Shown here in pieces: positions 25,312 to 34,400 of a DNA stretch of 64,000 nucleotides. The DNA lies in assembly GCF_008801815.1 (NCBI RefSeq), contig NZ_VZOX01000010.1. One strand, 5' to 3'. How positions within the stretch are numbered: position 1 is the stretch's first letter; each line of letters opens with the position of its first letter. The position numbers and the translations under genes were made by a program. The notes below the pieces were generated by a model. That model worked only from the letters and a program-made list of their open reading frames with translations, ran no database searches and was not told the origin of the DNA. The DNA is from Edwardsiella anguillarum (lineage in GTDB: Bacteria; Pseudomonadota; Gammaproteobacteria; Enterobacterales; Enterobacteriaceae).

Positions 25312-26130
25312 ATGCGTTTGGCAGCGTTTGATATGGATGGCACCCTGCTGATGCCGGATCACTGCATCGGTGCGGAGACGTTGGATACCCTGCAGCGCCT
25401 GGCGCAGCAGCGAGTCGTGCTCACCTTTGCTACCGGGCGTCATTTTTTAGAGGTCAGCCGCATGACTCGCCGCCTGGGGCTGCGGGGACACCTGATCACC
25501 GGCAACGGCACCCGGGTGCATGACCACGACGGCCAGCTGCTGTTCAGCCAGGATCTGGCGCCGGAGGTGGCCTATGAACTGATGCACGCCGACTGGAGCG
25601 ATACCGCCTCGCTGCATCTGTTTCGCGACGATGGCTGGCTGACGGCCAGCGACTGCCCCGAACTGCTGGCGCCCCACCGGGCCGATGGCTTTGCCTACCG
25701 CCTGACGGATCTGCGTCGTCTGCCGGCCTACGGCGTCAGCAAGGTGTGCTTTATCGATCGTCATGAACGTCTACTGTCGCTGCAGCAGCGTCTGCGCGCC
25801 CACTTCGGCCGCGCCGTCGATCTCTGCTTCTCGGGTCATGACTCGCTGGAGGTGATCCCGCCGGGCAGCAACAAGGGCAGCGCGCTGGCGGCCCTGTGCG
25901 AGCGTCTGAATATTGGTCTGGATGAATGTATGGCGTTCGGCGACGCGATGAACGATCGGGAGATGCTTGGTATGGTCGGTCAGGGGTTCATCATGGGTAA
26001 CGCGCTGACGCAGCTTCGGCAGGCCTTGCCGCACCTGCGGGTGATCGGCGACTGTCGCCAGCAGGCGGTGGCGCAACAGCTTTCTCTTTGGCTAACGCAA
26101 TCTCACCTCACTATTCCCCCGAATCACTGA
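25312..26130 (+). CDS. cof: HMP-PP phosphatase Cof (HAD family)
   Basis: A 272-residue HAD-superfamily IIB phosphatase, the same length as E. coli Cof. HAD motif I is FDMDGTLL (residues 6-13), motif II is the Thr in TFATGRHF, Lys is in PPGSNKGSAL, and motif IV is FGDAMNDREM. Cof hydrolyses the thiamin intermediate HMP-pyrophosphate and other sugar phosphates. The start at 25312 follows GGAGG; an upstream in-frame ATG lacks similarity. It is at its normal core position, so I do not tie it to the island at the left end. Confidence 0.94.
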   Translation: MRLAAFDMDGTLLMPDHCIGAETLDTLQRLAQQRVVLTFATGRHFLEVSRMTRRLGLRGHLITGNGTRVHDHDGQLLFSQDLAPEVAYELMHADWSDTASLHLFRDDGWLTASDCPELLAPHRADGFAYRLTDLRRLPAYGVSKVCFIDRHERLLSLQQRLRAHFGRAVDLCFSGHDSLEVIPPGSNKGSALAALCERLNIGLDECMAFGDAMNDREMLGMVGQGFIMGNALTQLRQALPHLRVIGDCRQQAVAQQLSLWLTQSHLTIPPNH

Positions 26131-26284
26131 GGCTATTCAGCCAGCCGGGCTGCGTGTTTGACTGCGCGCGCCCGGTTTTCTTTTTATCTTTGCCTGCGCT
26201 ACGGATTCGACGACGCGGGAAAAAGATTGATTATTGTTGCGTGCATTGGCCTAATTGGAGGAAATCTTTCTCCCGGAGCTCCCT

Positions 26285-26746
26285 ATGCTGGATAAAATTG
26301 ACCGTAGTCTGCTGAACATGCTGCAGCGGGACTGCACCCTCTCCCTGCAGGTGCTGTCAGAGGCGGTTAACCTGACGTCGACCCCCTGCTGGAAGCGGCT
26401 AAAGCGTCTGGAGGAGGAGGGCTATATTACCCAGCGGGTCGCGTTGCTGGATAAAGATAAGCTGGGCCTGGGGCTGACGGCGTTTGTGGCGATCAAGACC
26501 CAGCATCACAGCGCGGAGTGGTATCGCAACTTTGTGCAGCAGGTGGAGCATATGCCGGAGATCCTGGCGTTCTACCGCATGGCCGGAGAGTATGATTATC
26601 TAATGCAGGTGCAGGTGGCCGATATGAAAAGCTTCGATGATTTTTATAAGCGTCTGGTCAATGCGGTAAAGGGGCTGAGCGACGTCACGTCGAGCTTTGC
26701 CATGGAGCAGATTAAGTTTACCACGGCGCTGCCGCTGCGCGAGTAA
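26285..26746 (+). CDS. decR: Lrp/AsnC-family regulator DecR
   Basis: A 153-residue Lrp-family protein (E. coli YbaO/DecR 152) that in E. coli activates the cysteine-detoxification genes cyuPA in response to cysteine. The N-terminal HTH includes LQVLSEAVNLTSTPCWKRLKR within residues ~17-40. The C-terminal RAM domain contains FYRMAGEYDYLMQV. The ATG at 26285 follows CGGAG. In E. coli mdlAB comes next; here decR runs into the glnK promoter region. Confidence 0.92.
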   Translation: MLDKIDRSLLNMLQRDCTLSLQVLSEAVNLTSTPCWKRLKRLEEEGYITQRVALLDKDKLGLGLTAFVAIKTQHHSAEWYRNFVQQVEHMPEILAFYRMAGEYDYLMQVQVADMKSFDDFYKRLVNAVKGLSDVTSSFAMEQIKFTTALPLRE

Positions 26747-27023
26747 GACGCCTTTTCCGCTAGCCCGTCCTCTGTGCTCGCCTTTTCTGTCTTCTGCCGA
26801 TATAGCGCCCCCGACGCCGTCGCCGCCGTCGCCGGGGCGATCGCCTCCTTCCCCGGTGCCTGACCTGCACCACAGCCGACGCATCGCACCGTTTTGGTGC
26901 CGCCGCCGCTCCGCCGCCCACGCTATCCCGCGTGGGCGGCGGGATCTGTCGCCTGCTTTCTGGATTGGCATGACCTTTGCTCATAACTTTTGTGAATGAG
27001 TCCGGCGACAGAGGAGGGGCGTC
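26747..27023 (+). promoter_or_regulatory. glnK-amtB control region with NtrC site
   Basis: The segment GCACCGTTTTGGTGC at 26886-26900 fits the NtrC consensus GCACYNNNNTGGTGC. It is centred about 100 bases upstream of the expected transcription start, a typical enhancer distance. With the sigma-54 promoter listed separately, this predicts induction of glnK-amtB under nitrogen limitation. Confidence 0.8.
26965..26981 (+). promoter_or_regulatory. Sigma-54 promoter of glnK-amtB
   Basis: TTGGCATGACCTTTGCT matches the -24/-12 consensus TGGCAY-N5-TTGCW. The invariant GG (26967-26968) and GC (26979-26980) doublets have ten intervening bases. It lies 43 bases upstream of the glnK start. Confidence 0.88.
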
Positions 27024-27362
27024 ATGAAGCTGGTGAGCGCGGTGATCAGGCCATTTAAGGTGGAGGCGGTGCGCGAGGCGCTGTCGGCCATCGGTATTCA
27101 GGGGCTGACCCTGACGGAGGTGAAGGGATTCGGCCGGCAGAAAGGGCACACAGAGCTTTACCGCGGCGCCGAGTACAGCGTCAATTTTTTACCCAAGGTC
27201 AAAATTGAGGTGGCGCTGGAGGATGAGCGACTGGCGGCGGCGATAGAGGCCATCTGCCAGGCGGCCTACAGTGGAAACACGGGGGACGGTAAGATTTTTG
27301 TCGCCGAGCTGACGTGCGTGGTGCGTATTCGCACCGGCGAGTGCGATGACGCGGCGCTGTAA
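27024..27362 (+). CDS. glnK: Nitrogen regulatory protein PII-2, GlnK
   Basis: A 112-residue PII trimer subunit that blocks AmtB when nitrogen is plentiful. The T-loop with uridylylation site Tyr51 (RGAEYSVNFLPKVK) and the ATP/2-oxoglutarate-binding C-terminus (VVRIRTGE) are intact. The start follows GAGGGG. It is closely followed by amtB (20-base gap) and preceded by the sigma-54 promoter. Confidence 0.97.
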   Translation: MKLVSAVIRPFKVEAVREALSAIGIQGLTLTEVKGFGRQKGHTELYRGAEYSVNFLPKVKIEVALEDERLAAAIEAICQAAYSGNTGDGKIFVAELTCVVRIRTGECDDAAL

Positions 27363-27382
27363 TGGCCTGCATGGGGGATGAG

Positions 27383-28663
27383 ATGATGCGATTGTGCAGG
27401 GGGATGGTGGGCGTGGCGCTGCTGCCGGGAGTTGCGCTAGCCGGCGCGCCGCAGGTGGATCGGGCGGATAACGGCTTTATGATGCTAGCGACGGCGCTGG
27501 TGCTGCTGATGACCCTGCCGGGGATCGCGCTGTTTTACGGCGGCCTACTGCGCGCTAAAAACGTGCTGTCGCTGATGACGCAGGTGATGGTGACCTTCGC
27601 CGCCGTGAGCGTGCTGTGGGTGATCTATGGCTATACGCTGGCGTTTGGCCGTGGGAACGCCGTCGTCGGCAATCTGCACGCGCTGTTGCTCAGGGGGATC
27701 GGACCGCACGAGGTGACTGGCTCAATATCGACGCTGGTACACGTGGCCTTTCAGGGATCGTTTGCCTGTATTACGGTGGCGCTGGTGACCGGCGCACTGG
27801 CGGAGCGGGTCCGTTTTTCGGCGGTGCTGATCTTCGCCGTGCTGTGGTTTTCGCTCTCCTATGTGCCGCTGGCCCATATGGTCTGGGGCGGTGGCTGGTT
27901 GGCCGCCGATGGGGCGCTGGACTTTGCCGGCGGGACGGTGGTGCATATTAACGCCGCCGTAGCAGGACTGCTGGGCGCTCGCCTGCTGGGACGGCGCAGC
28001 GGCTATGGGCGGGAGTCGTTTAAGCCGCACAGTTTGCCCATGGTCTTTCTGGGCACCTCAATTCTGTATATCGGCTGGTTTGGCTTTAACGCGGGCTCCG
28101 CCGGTGCCGCCAACGATATTGCTGCGCTGGCATTTATCAACACGATGATCGCCACCGCCGCCGCCATCCTTTCTTGGGTCTTGGCGGAGTGGGGGCTGCG
28201 CGGGAATCCCTCCCTGCTGGGGGCCTGCTCCGGCTGTATTGCCGGGCTGGTGGCGGTGACGCCGGCGGCGGGCAGCGTGGGCGTCGGCGGTGCGCTGCTG
28301 CTTGGCCTGATCGCGGGCGCGGCAGGGCTGTGGGGCGTGGTGGCGCTGAAGCGCTGGCTGCGGATAGATGACGCCTGCGATGTCTTCGGCGTGCACGGCG
28401 TCTGCGGCATCGTCGGCTGCCTGGCGACCGGGGTACTGAGCGCCGCCCCGCTGGGCGGTACGGGCTATGCCAGCGGTGTCACCATGGGTCACCAGCTGTG
28501 GGTTCAGACGCTGAGCGTGCTGGTTTGCGTGATCTGGTCCGCGGCGGCGGCGCTGATTGCCTATAAGGCGGCGGATCTCTGCGTAGGGCTGCGGGTCAGT
28601 GAGGATCAGGAGCGCGAGGGGCTGGATGTGACTAGCCACGGGGAGAATGCCTATAACCGCTAG
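27383..28663 (+). CDS. amtB: Ammonium channel AmtB
   Basis: A 426-residue inner-membrane ammonium channel (E. coli 428). A cleavable signal peptide (about 21 residues, ending VALAGA) precedes eleven membrane helices. The pore twin-His pair is seen in GGTVVHINAAVAG and FGVHGVCGIVG. The C-terminal tail that binds GlnK ends ERE-GLDVTSHGENAYN as in E. coli. I chose the ATG at 27383 by signal-peptide length; the ATG just after glnK is less likely. Confidence 0.96.
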   Translation: MMRLCRGMVGVALLPGVALAGAPQVDRADNGFMMLATALVLLMTLPGIALFYGGLLRAKNVLSLMTQVMVTFAAVSVLWVIYGYTLAFGRGNAVVGNLHALLLRGIGPHEVTGSISTLVHVAFQGSFACITVALVTGALAERVRFSAVLIFAVLWFSLSYVPLAHMVWGGGWLAADGALDFAGGTVVHINAAVAGLLGARLLGRRSGYGRESFKPHSLPMVFLGTSILYIGWFGFNAGSAGAANDIAALAFINTMIATAAAILSWVLAEWGLRGNPSLLGACSGCIAGLVAVTPAAGSVGVGGALLLGLIAGAAGLWGVVALKRWLRIDDACDVFGVHGVCGIVGCLATGVLSAAPLGGTGYASGVTMGHQLWVQTLSVLVCVIWSAAAALIAYKAADLCVGLRVSEDQEREGLDVTSHGENAYNR

Positions 28664-28667
28664 ACGC

Positions 28668-28690
28668 GCGGCGCCGTGCTGCGGCGCCGC
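28668..28690. terminator. GC-rich hairpin between amtB and tesB
   Basis: The stem GCGGCGCC / GGCGCCGC with a 7-base loop lies between convergent stop codons. It has no U-run, so it is only a candidate terminator. Confidence 0.4.
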
Positions 28691-28697
28691 AGGGCGC

Positions 28698-29564
28698 TTA
28701 GTGCGCCGGATGCTGCCGAATAACCCCCTCCTGGGCGGCGGAGGCGACCAGATGCCCCTGGCGGTCGAAGAACTGTCCGCGAACTAAGCCGCGAGCGCCG
28801 GAGGCGGAGGGGCTGTCCACCGCGTACAGCAGCCAGTCGTCGAGGCGAAAGGCGCGGTGGAACCACATGCTGTGATCGAGGGTTGCCACCTGCATGCCGG
28901 GCTCAAGAAAGCCCTTGCCGTGGGGCTGAAGCGCCGTCGGCAGGAAGTTGAAGTCTGAGGCATAGCCCAGCAGGTATTGATGTACCCGCGGATCGTCGGG
29001 AAGGACGCCGTTGGCGCGCAGCCAGACGTAGCGCTGCGGCGGGCATACCTCGCCTTTGAGCGGGTTATGGAAGGTGACCGGGCGCATTTCAATGGCCTGC
29101 TCGCGGGTAAATGTATCGCGGACAGCCTCGGGGATCAGGTGCCGCAGCGAGCGGGCGATATCGGTCTCGCTGGGCAGCCCCTCGGGACCGGCGACCTGAG
29201 GCATGCTGCTCTGGTGTTCAAAGCCCGCCTCCTGGGACTGGAAAGAGGCCGTCATATAAAAGATGGGCTTACCATGCTGGATGGCGTTGATCCGACGGGC
29301 GCTAAAGCTGTTGCCGTCGCGCAGGACCTCGACATCATAGACGATCGGCATACGGCTATCGCCGGGACGCAGAAAATAGCTGTGGAATGAGTGTAGCTGG
29401 CGCTGGGCATCAACGGTCTGTTTGGCGGCATACAGCGCCTGACCGACAACCTGACCGCCGAAGACCTGGCGCAGTCCCAAATCCTCGCTCTGCCCTCGGT
29501 AGATACCCTGCTCAATTTTCTCTAGATTCAATAGATTTAACAGTTTCTGTAACGCCTGACTCAT
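28698..29564 (-). CDS. tesB: Acyl-CoA thioesterase II
   Basis: Hydrolyses medium- and long-chain acyl-CoA esters. The 288-residue double-hotdog protein (E. coli 286) starts MSQALQKLLNLLNLEKIEQG at 29564, preferred by similarity over an in-frame codon 28 residues upstream. Typical blocks are RQVFGGQVVGQAL (N-terminal hotdog) and ATLDHSMWFHRAFRLDDWLLY (C-terminal hotdog). E. coli has ybaY between tesB and atl; here that gene is absent and atl follows after about 110 bases. Confidence 0.95.
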   Translation of the reverse strand: MSQALQKLLNLLNLEKIEQGIYRGQSEDLGLRQVFGGQVVGQALYAAKQTVDAQRQLHSFHSYFLRPGDSRMPIVYDVEVLRDGNSFSARRINAIQHGKPIFYMTASFQSQEAGFEHQSSMPQVAGPEGLPSETDIARSLRHLIPEAVRDTFTREQAIEMRPVTFHNPLKGEVCPPQRYVWLRANGVLPDDPRVHQYLLGYASDFNFLPTALQPHGKGFLEPGMQVATLDHSMWFHRAFRLDDWLLYAVDSPSASGARGLVRGQFFDRQGHLVASAAQEGVIRQHPAH

Positions 29565-29672
29565 TGGTAATACCTTATTTTGTAACGGTGGGAGACCTCG
29601 GTAGCGCGCTGGCGCTGGGGCCCGGGGCGCCGATACGATGCTCCGCACGCAAGGGGAACGCCGGCGACGGGG

Positions 29673-30002
29673 CTATGGCTGCCAGCGCAGGCGCGCCAGG
29701 TCGAGCCGCCCAGCGGCATCGACGCCGATCCCTTCGGCCTGCAGCGCGCTGCGCTGGCGGGTAAAGCCCTCGCCGACCAGAGAGAGGGTGCCAAGGCGAT
29801 TGACCACCCGGTGCCAGGGTAGGGCGCTACCCGCCGGCAGGGCGCGCAGGATGGCACCCACCCGACGCGCGGCGCGCGGGTGACCGGCCATCGCGGCTAT
29901 CTGGCCATAGGTTGCGACTCGGCCTGCGGGAATGGCGGCGATACACAGCAGTACGCGCTGGCGGAAGTCATCCTGTACGGGGAGCGGGGTCGTCGTGGTC
30001 AT
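29673..30002 (-). CDS. atl: Alkyltransferase-like protein Atl (YbaZ)
   Basis: A 109-residue protein of the alkyltransferase-like family, which binds O6-alkylguanine and hands it to nucleotide excision repair. It matches the O6-alkylguanine transferase DNA-binding domain (HPRAARRVGAILRALP). The active-site PCHR of true transferases is PWHR here, with Trp for Cys, the mark of Atl proteins. It is shorter than E. coli YbaZ (129) at the N-terminus. No strong ribosome-binding site is visible. Confidence 0.9.
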   Translation of the reverse strand: MTTTTPLPVQDDFRQRVLLCIAAIPAGRVATYGQIAAMAGHPRAARRVGAILRALPAGSALPWHRVVNRLGTLSLVGEGFTRQRSALQAEGIGVDAAGRLDLARLRWQP

Positions 30003-30136
30003 GGCGCGATTATCGCTGTCCTATGGCGTTAGCTCAAGAGGCCTGTTTAAGAAAACAACGGTTGACGGGGGGCGCCTTGCAATTGGGCGTGGCATCGCTG
30101 ATAATGCCTGGGCGCTGAGGTTATAGCGCTCGTTAT

Positions 30137-30250
30137 GGGGGCCCTGTTGGTTCTCCCGCAACGCTAACCCGTGAATTCGGTCAGGTCCGGAAGGAAGCAG
30201 CCGCAGCGGGTGACGCGTGTGCCGGGATGTAGCTGGCAGGGCCCCCACCC
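30137..30250 (+). ncRNA. ffs: 4.5S RNA of the signal recognition particle
   Basis: The 114-base segment matches E. coli 4.5S RNA over its full length: the 5' end GGGGGCCCTGTTGGTTCTCC, the conserved tetraloop region GTCAGGTCCGGAAGGAAGC, and the 3' end GGCAGGGCCCCCACCC, which pairs with the 5' end. Differences lie in the middle stem, with compensating changes. It binds Ffh to form SRP for co-translational membrane targeting. Confidence 0.97.
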
Positions 30251-30274
30251 AATTAAGCCGTGCTACTCCTCGCC

Positions 30275-30302
30275 GCTTCTTGCTTCTTGCTTCTTGCTTC
30301 TT
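30275..30302. repeat. Four-copy heptanucleotide tandem repeat (GCTTCTT)4
   Basis: Four perfect copies of GCTTCTT, with a partial fifth, follow ffs by 24 bases. The repeat is non-coding. It is a likely site of slippage and may vary between strains. Confidence 0.9.
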
Positions 30303-30488
30303 GCTTGCCGTTGGCTGCCCGTGACTACACGGAGTTTATCGCTGAGATTTGCGACGGGCGATTGCTGGGCGGTGGGTTACGGGCGAAAACATACCTACCC
30401 GTGTAACGGTGGGGTATCAATAAAGAATAAATATATTAATAGTAATATAACTAATGTTGCCAGGGCGCCGTTGAAACGCCCGGAGCAC

Positions 30489-30692
30489 TTAGCGGACGTA
30501 TTGCCAGACTTCTGCCGGAATTTTGTCGTATAGCTTATTCATAGTTAATTCGGCTAGTCGATGATCTGCAGCAGAATAAAAAATTTCTAGTTCATCATCT
30601 GAAAGTTCGTATTTATTCTTTTCGATCACGCGTTCCAGAGTATCCAGCGTCGTGCATTTACGCAGCTTCATTAGATAATCGATCTTGGTCAT
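30489..30692 (-). CDS. hha: Hha, H-NS-associated expression modulator
   Basis: A 67-residue Hha/YmoA-family protein (E. coli 72). The core TLDTLERVIEKNKYELSDDE and FYSAADHRLAELTMNKLYDK is nearly identical to the E. coli protein. It pairs with H-NS to silence AT-rich horizontally acquired DNA, such as the island at the left end. I prefer the ATG at 30690-30692, seven bases after AGGA; a GTG one codon upstream is possible. It follows tomB, its antitoxin-like partner, on the same strand. Confidence 0.95.
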   Translation of the reverse strand: MTKIDYLMKLRKCTTLDTLERVIEKNKYELSDDELEIFYSAADHRLAELTMNKLYDKIPAEVWQYVR

Positions 30693-30712
30693 CACAACAT
30701 CCTATTATTGGA

Positions 30713-31081
30713 CTAAACATGTAAGGCCGCATTGCGCTTTTCATGCGCCAGGCAGTATGCCACACGGCGTTTGGTACGCAGCCAGTGTCTGAGCGCCGTT
30801 TCACTGACGCTATAGGCACCAAACAGGGCGTAGGTTTCATCCAGATAATCATCCAGTATTTCGGCTAAATCCGAATGACGCGGATATTTGATCTTAAATG
30901 ATTGTGCGACGCTGGCAATATGCTCAATCAGCTCGTTAAGCTGTAGGTTTACCTTTGCCGTCGGGTCGCTGACCCAGCCGTGATGGCTCTCTCCCAGGAC
31001 ATCTATTCCCTGATGATACAGAGAATCACACAGGTATTTTAACTCTGCGATGTCATGCTGATAAGAAGTATACTCATCCAT
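30713..31081 (-). CDS. tomB: TomB, Hha toxicity modulator
   Basis: A 122-residue protein (E. coli TomB 124) that counters Hha toxicity and lowers biofilm formation. The start MDEYTSYQHDIAELKYLCD at 31079-31081 matches the family; a longer frame lacks support. The product is acidic and helical, and includes HGWVSDPTAKVNLQLNELIEHIA. It lies 20 bases upstream of hha in a two-gene operon. Confidence 0.93.
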   Translation of the reverse strand: MDEYTSYQHDIAELKYLCDSLYHQGIDVLGESHHGWVSDPTAKVNLQLNELIEHIASVAQSFKIKYPRHSDLAEILDDYLDETYALFGAYSVSETALRHWLRTKRRVAYCLAHEKRNAALHV

Positions 31082-31404
31082 AGTCAACCCCCTGCCGGAG
31101 CCGAGCCTGCTTTCCTGTAGCAAGGAATATAACAAATCGATGCAATAATCAAGCGGTTACGTAATGGCTATGACGAGTAACCCCAGTATCATAGCAAAGG
31201 CGCAGGGCAATGGGAAAAGTTTTGTGTTAGTAAGTATTTAAACTATACCCATCCTGATTAAGGATAACCCTCATTTAATGAATACGAAGAATGAAGAATA
31301 AATATTTTTAATGAGTTATCCCAGCGGGGCATATCATCCCACGGAATTAAGCATATTAATGTTTGTCCGGCGAGAGCTCCGGATACGGCGTGGGCAGGCG
31401 ATGG
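31082..31404. other. Spacer between tomB and acrB
   Basis: No credible gene. The part next to tomB should hold the tomB-hha promoter (minus strand). The AT-rich section 31200-31320 could bind H-NS. I see no RNA family. Confidence 0.5.
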
Positions 31405-31406
31405 AT

Positions 31407-31435
31407 AAAAAAAGACCGCCCGCGGGCGGTCTTTT
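31407..31435 (-). terminator. Rho-independent terminator of acrAB
   Basis: The stem AAAGACCGCC / GGCGGTCTTT with loop CGCG has an A-run on the plus strand at its left side, which gives a U-run for minus-strand transcripts leaving acrB. Confidence 0.9.
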
Positions 31436-31447
31436 CATTTCTTATAA

Positions 31448-34400
31448 CTATTTATTGTGCGGTTCAACCGGATGGTTGTGCTCAATATCCTCGCCGCGGC
31501 GGCCAAAGCGGCGGCGCACTACCACAAAGAACACCGGCACGAAGAAGATGGCCAGGATGGTGGCGGAGACCATCCCGCCCATGACCCCGGTACCGACGGC
31601 GTTCTGGGCTCCAGAGCCGGCACCGTTGCTGATGACCAGCGGCATAACCCCGAGGATAAAGGCCAGCGAGGTCATCAGGATCGGGCGCAGACGCATACGC
31701 ACCGCCTCCAGCGTCGCTTCGACCAGTCCCTTACCCTCTTTGTGCATCAGGTCGACGGCGAATTCGACGATCAGGATGGCGTTCTTCGCCGATAGCCCGA
31801 TCGTCGTCAACAGGCCGACCTGGAAGTACACATCGTTGGTCAGACCGCGCAGAGAGGTCGCCAGCAGGGCGCCGACGACGCCGAGCGGTACCACCAGCAT
31901 GACGGAGAACGGGATAGACCAGCTCTCATACAGGGCGGCCAGGCACAGGAAGACCACGATCAGCGAGATGGCATACAGGGCCGGAGCCTGGTTGCCGGAC
32001 AGACGCTCCTGATAGGACATTCCGGTCCAGTCATAACCGACGCCCGCCGGCAGCTTGGCGACCAGGGTTTCCATCAGCGCCATGGCCTCACCGGTACTCT
32101 TACCGGGGGCGGCCTCGCCCAGAATCTCCATGGAGGGCAGACCATTGTAGCGCTCCAGACGCGGTGAGCCGTACTCCCAGCGTGAGCTGGAGAAGGCGGA
32201 CAGCGGCACCATCTGACCATTGCTGCTGCGCACGTACCAGTTATCGATATCGCTTGGCAGCATACGGAACGGGGCATCGGCCTGTACATAAACGCGTTTC
32301 ACGCGTCCGCGGTCGATAAAGTCGTTGACGTAGGCCCCGCCCAGCGCGGCAGAGATCGTCTGGTTAATGTCGGCGAGAGAAACCCCCAGCGACTGCGCTT
32401 TTTCTTGGTCGATATCCAACTTGAACTGCGGCGTATCTTCCAGGCCGTTAGGGCGCACGCCGACCAGCAGGTCAGGGTGCTGCGCTGCCATGCCCAGCAG
32501 CTGGTTACGCGCTTCGGTCAGCTTTTCGTGGCCCAGGTTGGCCTGATCGATAAGCTCAAAGTCGAAGCCGGATGCCGTACCCAGCTCGACGATAGCCGGC
32601 AGGTTAAACGGATACACCATGGCGTCGTTGATCTTACTGAAGGCGCCCGCCGCCCGTTGAATGATCGCGGTAACCTTGTTCTGATCGCCCTTACGCTCGT
32701 CCCACGGTTTCAGACTGACGAAAGCCAGACCGTTGTTCTGCCCCTGACCGCTGAAGCCGAAGCCGCTGACGGTAAAGACTGATTCAACGTTATCTTTCTC
32801 TTTGGTCAGGTAGTACTGGGATACCTGCTTGAGCACGTTGTTGGTGCGCTCCTGAGTCGCGCCCGGCGGCAGCTGGGCCATGGTCAGCAGCACCCCCTGG
32901 TCCTCTTCCGGCAGGAAGGAGGTGGGCAGGCGGATAAACAGCACTCCCATGCCGACCACGATCAGCAGGTAGATCACCAGGTAGCGCCCGGTACCGCGCA
33001 GGATGCGGCCAACGCTGTCGGTATAGTGATGGGTGCTCTTTTCAAACAGACGGTTAAACCAGCCAAAGAAGCCGGTCTGTACGCCGTGATCGCCTTTGGC
33101 GATCGGTTTGAGCATGGTCGCACACAGCGCCGGCGTCAGGATCATCGCCACCAGCACCGACAGCACCATGGAGGAGACGATGGTGATGGAGAACTGGCGA
33201 TAGATGGCCCCGGTCGAGCCGCCGAAGAAGGCCATCGGTACGAATACCGCGGAGAGCACCATGGCGATACCGACCAGCGCCCCCTGGATCTGCTCCATGG
33301 ATTTCTTGGTCGCCTCTTTCGGTGGCAGCCCCTCTTCGGACATGACGCGCTCGACGTTCTCCACCACGACGATGGCGTCATCCACCAAGAGGCCTATCGC
33401 CAACACCATCCCGAACATGGTCAGGGTGTTGATGGAGAAGCCCACGATCTCCAGAATGGCGAAGGTTCCCAGCAGCACCACCGGTACGGCGATGGTGGGG
33501 ATTAGGGTAGCGCGGATGTTCTGCAGGAACAGATACATCACCACGAATACCAGCACGATCGCTTCCAGCAGGGTCTTCACCACTTCGTCGATAGAGAGCT
33601 GAACGAATGGCGTGGTGTCATACGGGTAGACCGTTTTCAGGCTCGCTGGGAAGTAGGGGGCCAGCTTGGCCAGCTCCGTCTTGACGGCCTTGGCGGTATC
33701 CAGCGCGTTGGCGCCGGTCGCGAGCTTCACGGCGATACCGGCGGCCGGTTTACCGTTATAGCGGGCGATGGTGCCATAGTTTTCAGCCCCCAGCTCCACG
33801 CGCGCAACGTCGCGCAGCAGAACGCGGGAACCATCCTGTTGGACCTTAAGCAGGATCTTGCCGAACTCGGTCGGATCCTTCAGGCGGGTCTGCACAATGA
33901 TAGAGGCGTTCAGCTGCTGGCCCGGTACCGGCGGGGTGCCCCCCAGCTGGCCACCGGCGATCTGGTTGTTCTGCACCTTAATCTGGGAGACAACGTCGAC
34001 CGGCGTCAGGTGGTACTTATTCAGCTTGTTGGGGTCCAGCCAGATACGCATGGCGTACTGGGAGCCAAACAGCTGTACGCTGCCGACGCCCTGGGTACGG
34101 CTCAGGGGATCCTTAATGTTGGACGCCACATAGTCGGCGATATCATCCTGGCTCAGGCTGCCGTCTTCGGAGATAAAGCCCGCGACCAGCAGAATACTGC
34201 TGGAGGCCTTATCCACGCTGACGCCCTGCTGCTGAACTTCCTGCGGCAGGGAGGGCATGGCCAGCTGCAGCTTGTTCTGTACCTGGACCTGGGCGATATC
34301 CGGATCGGTACCGGCCTCGAAGGTCAGGGTGATGCTGGCGTTACCGGCCGAGTCACTGGTTGACGACATGTACATCAGGTTATCGATACCGTTCATGTTC

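Noticed and set aside
25312..26130. Cof as a resistance partner of the island pathway
   Set aside because: Cof acts on HMP-pyrophosphate and is linked to bacimethrin resistance, so a tie to a hydroxymethyl-pyrimidine pathway is tempting. It is, however, at its normal core position 20 kb away in every related genome order I know.
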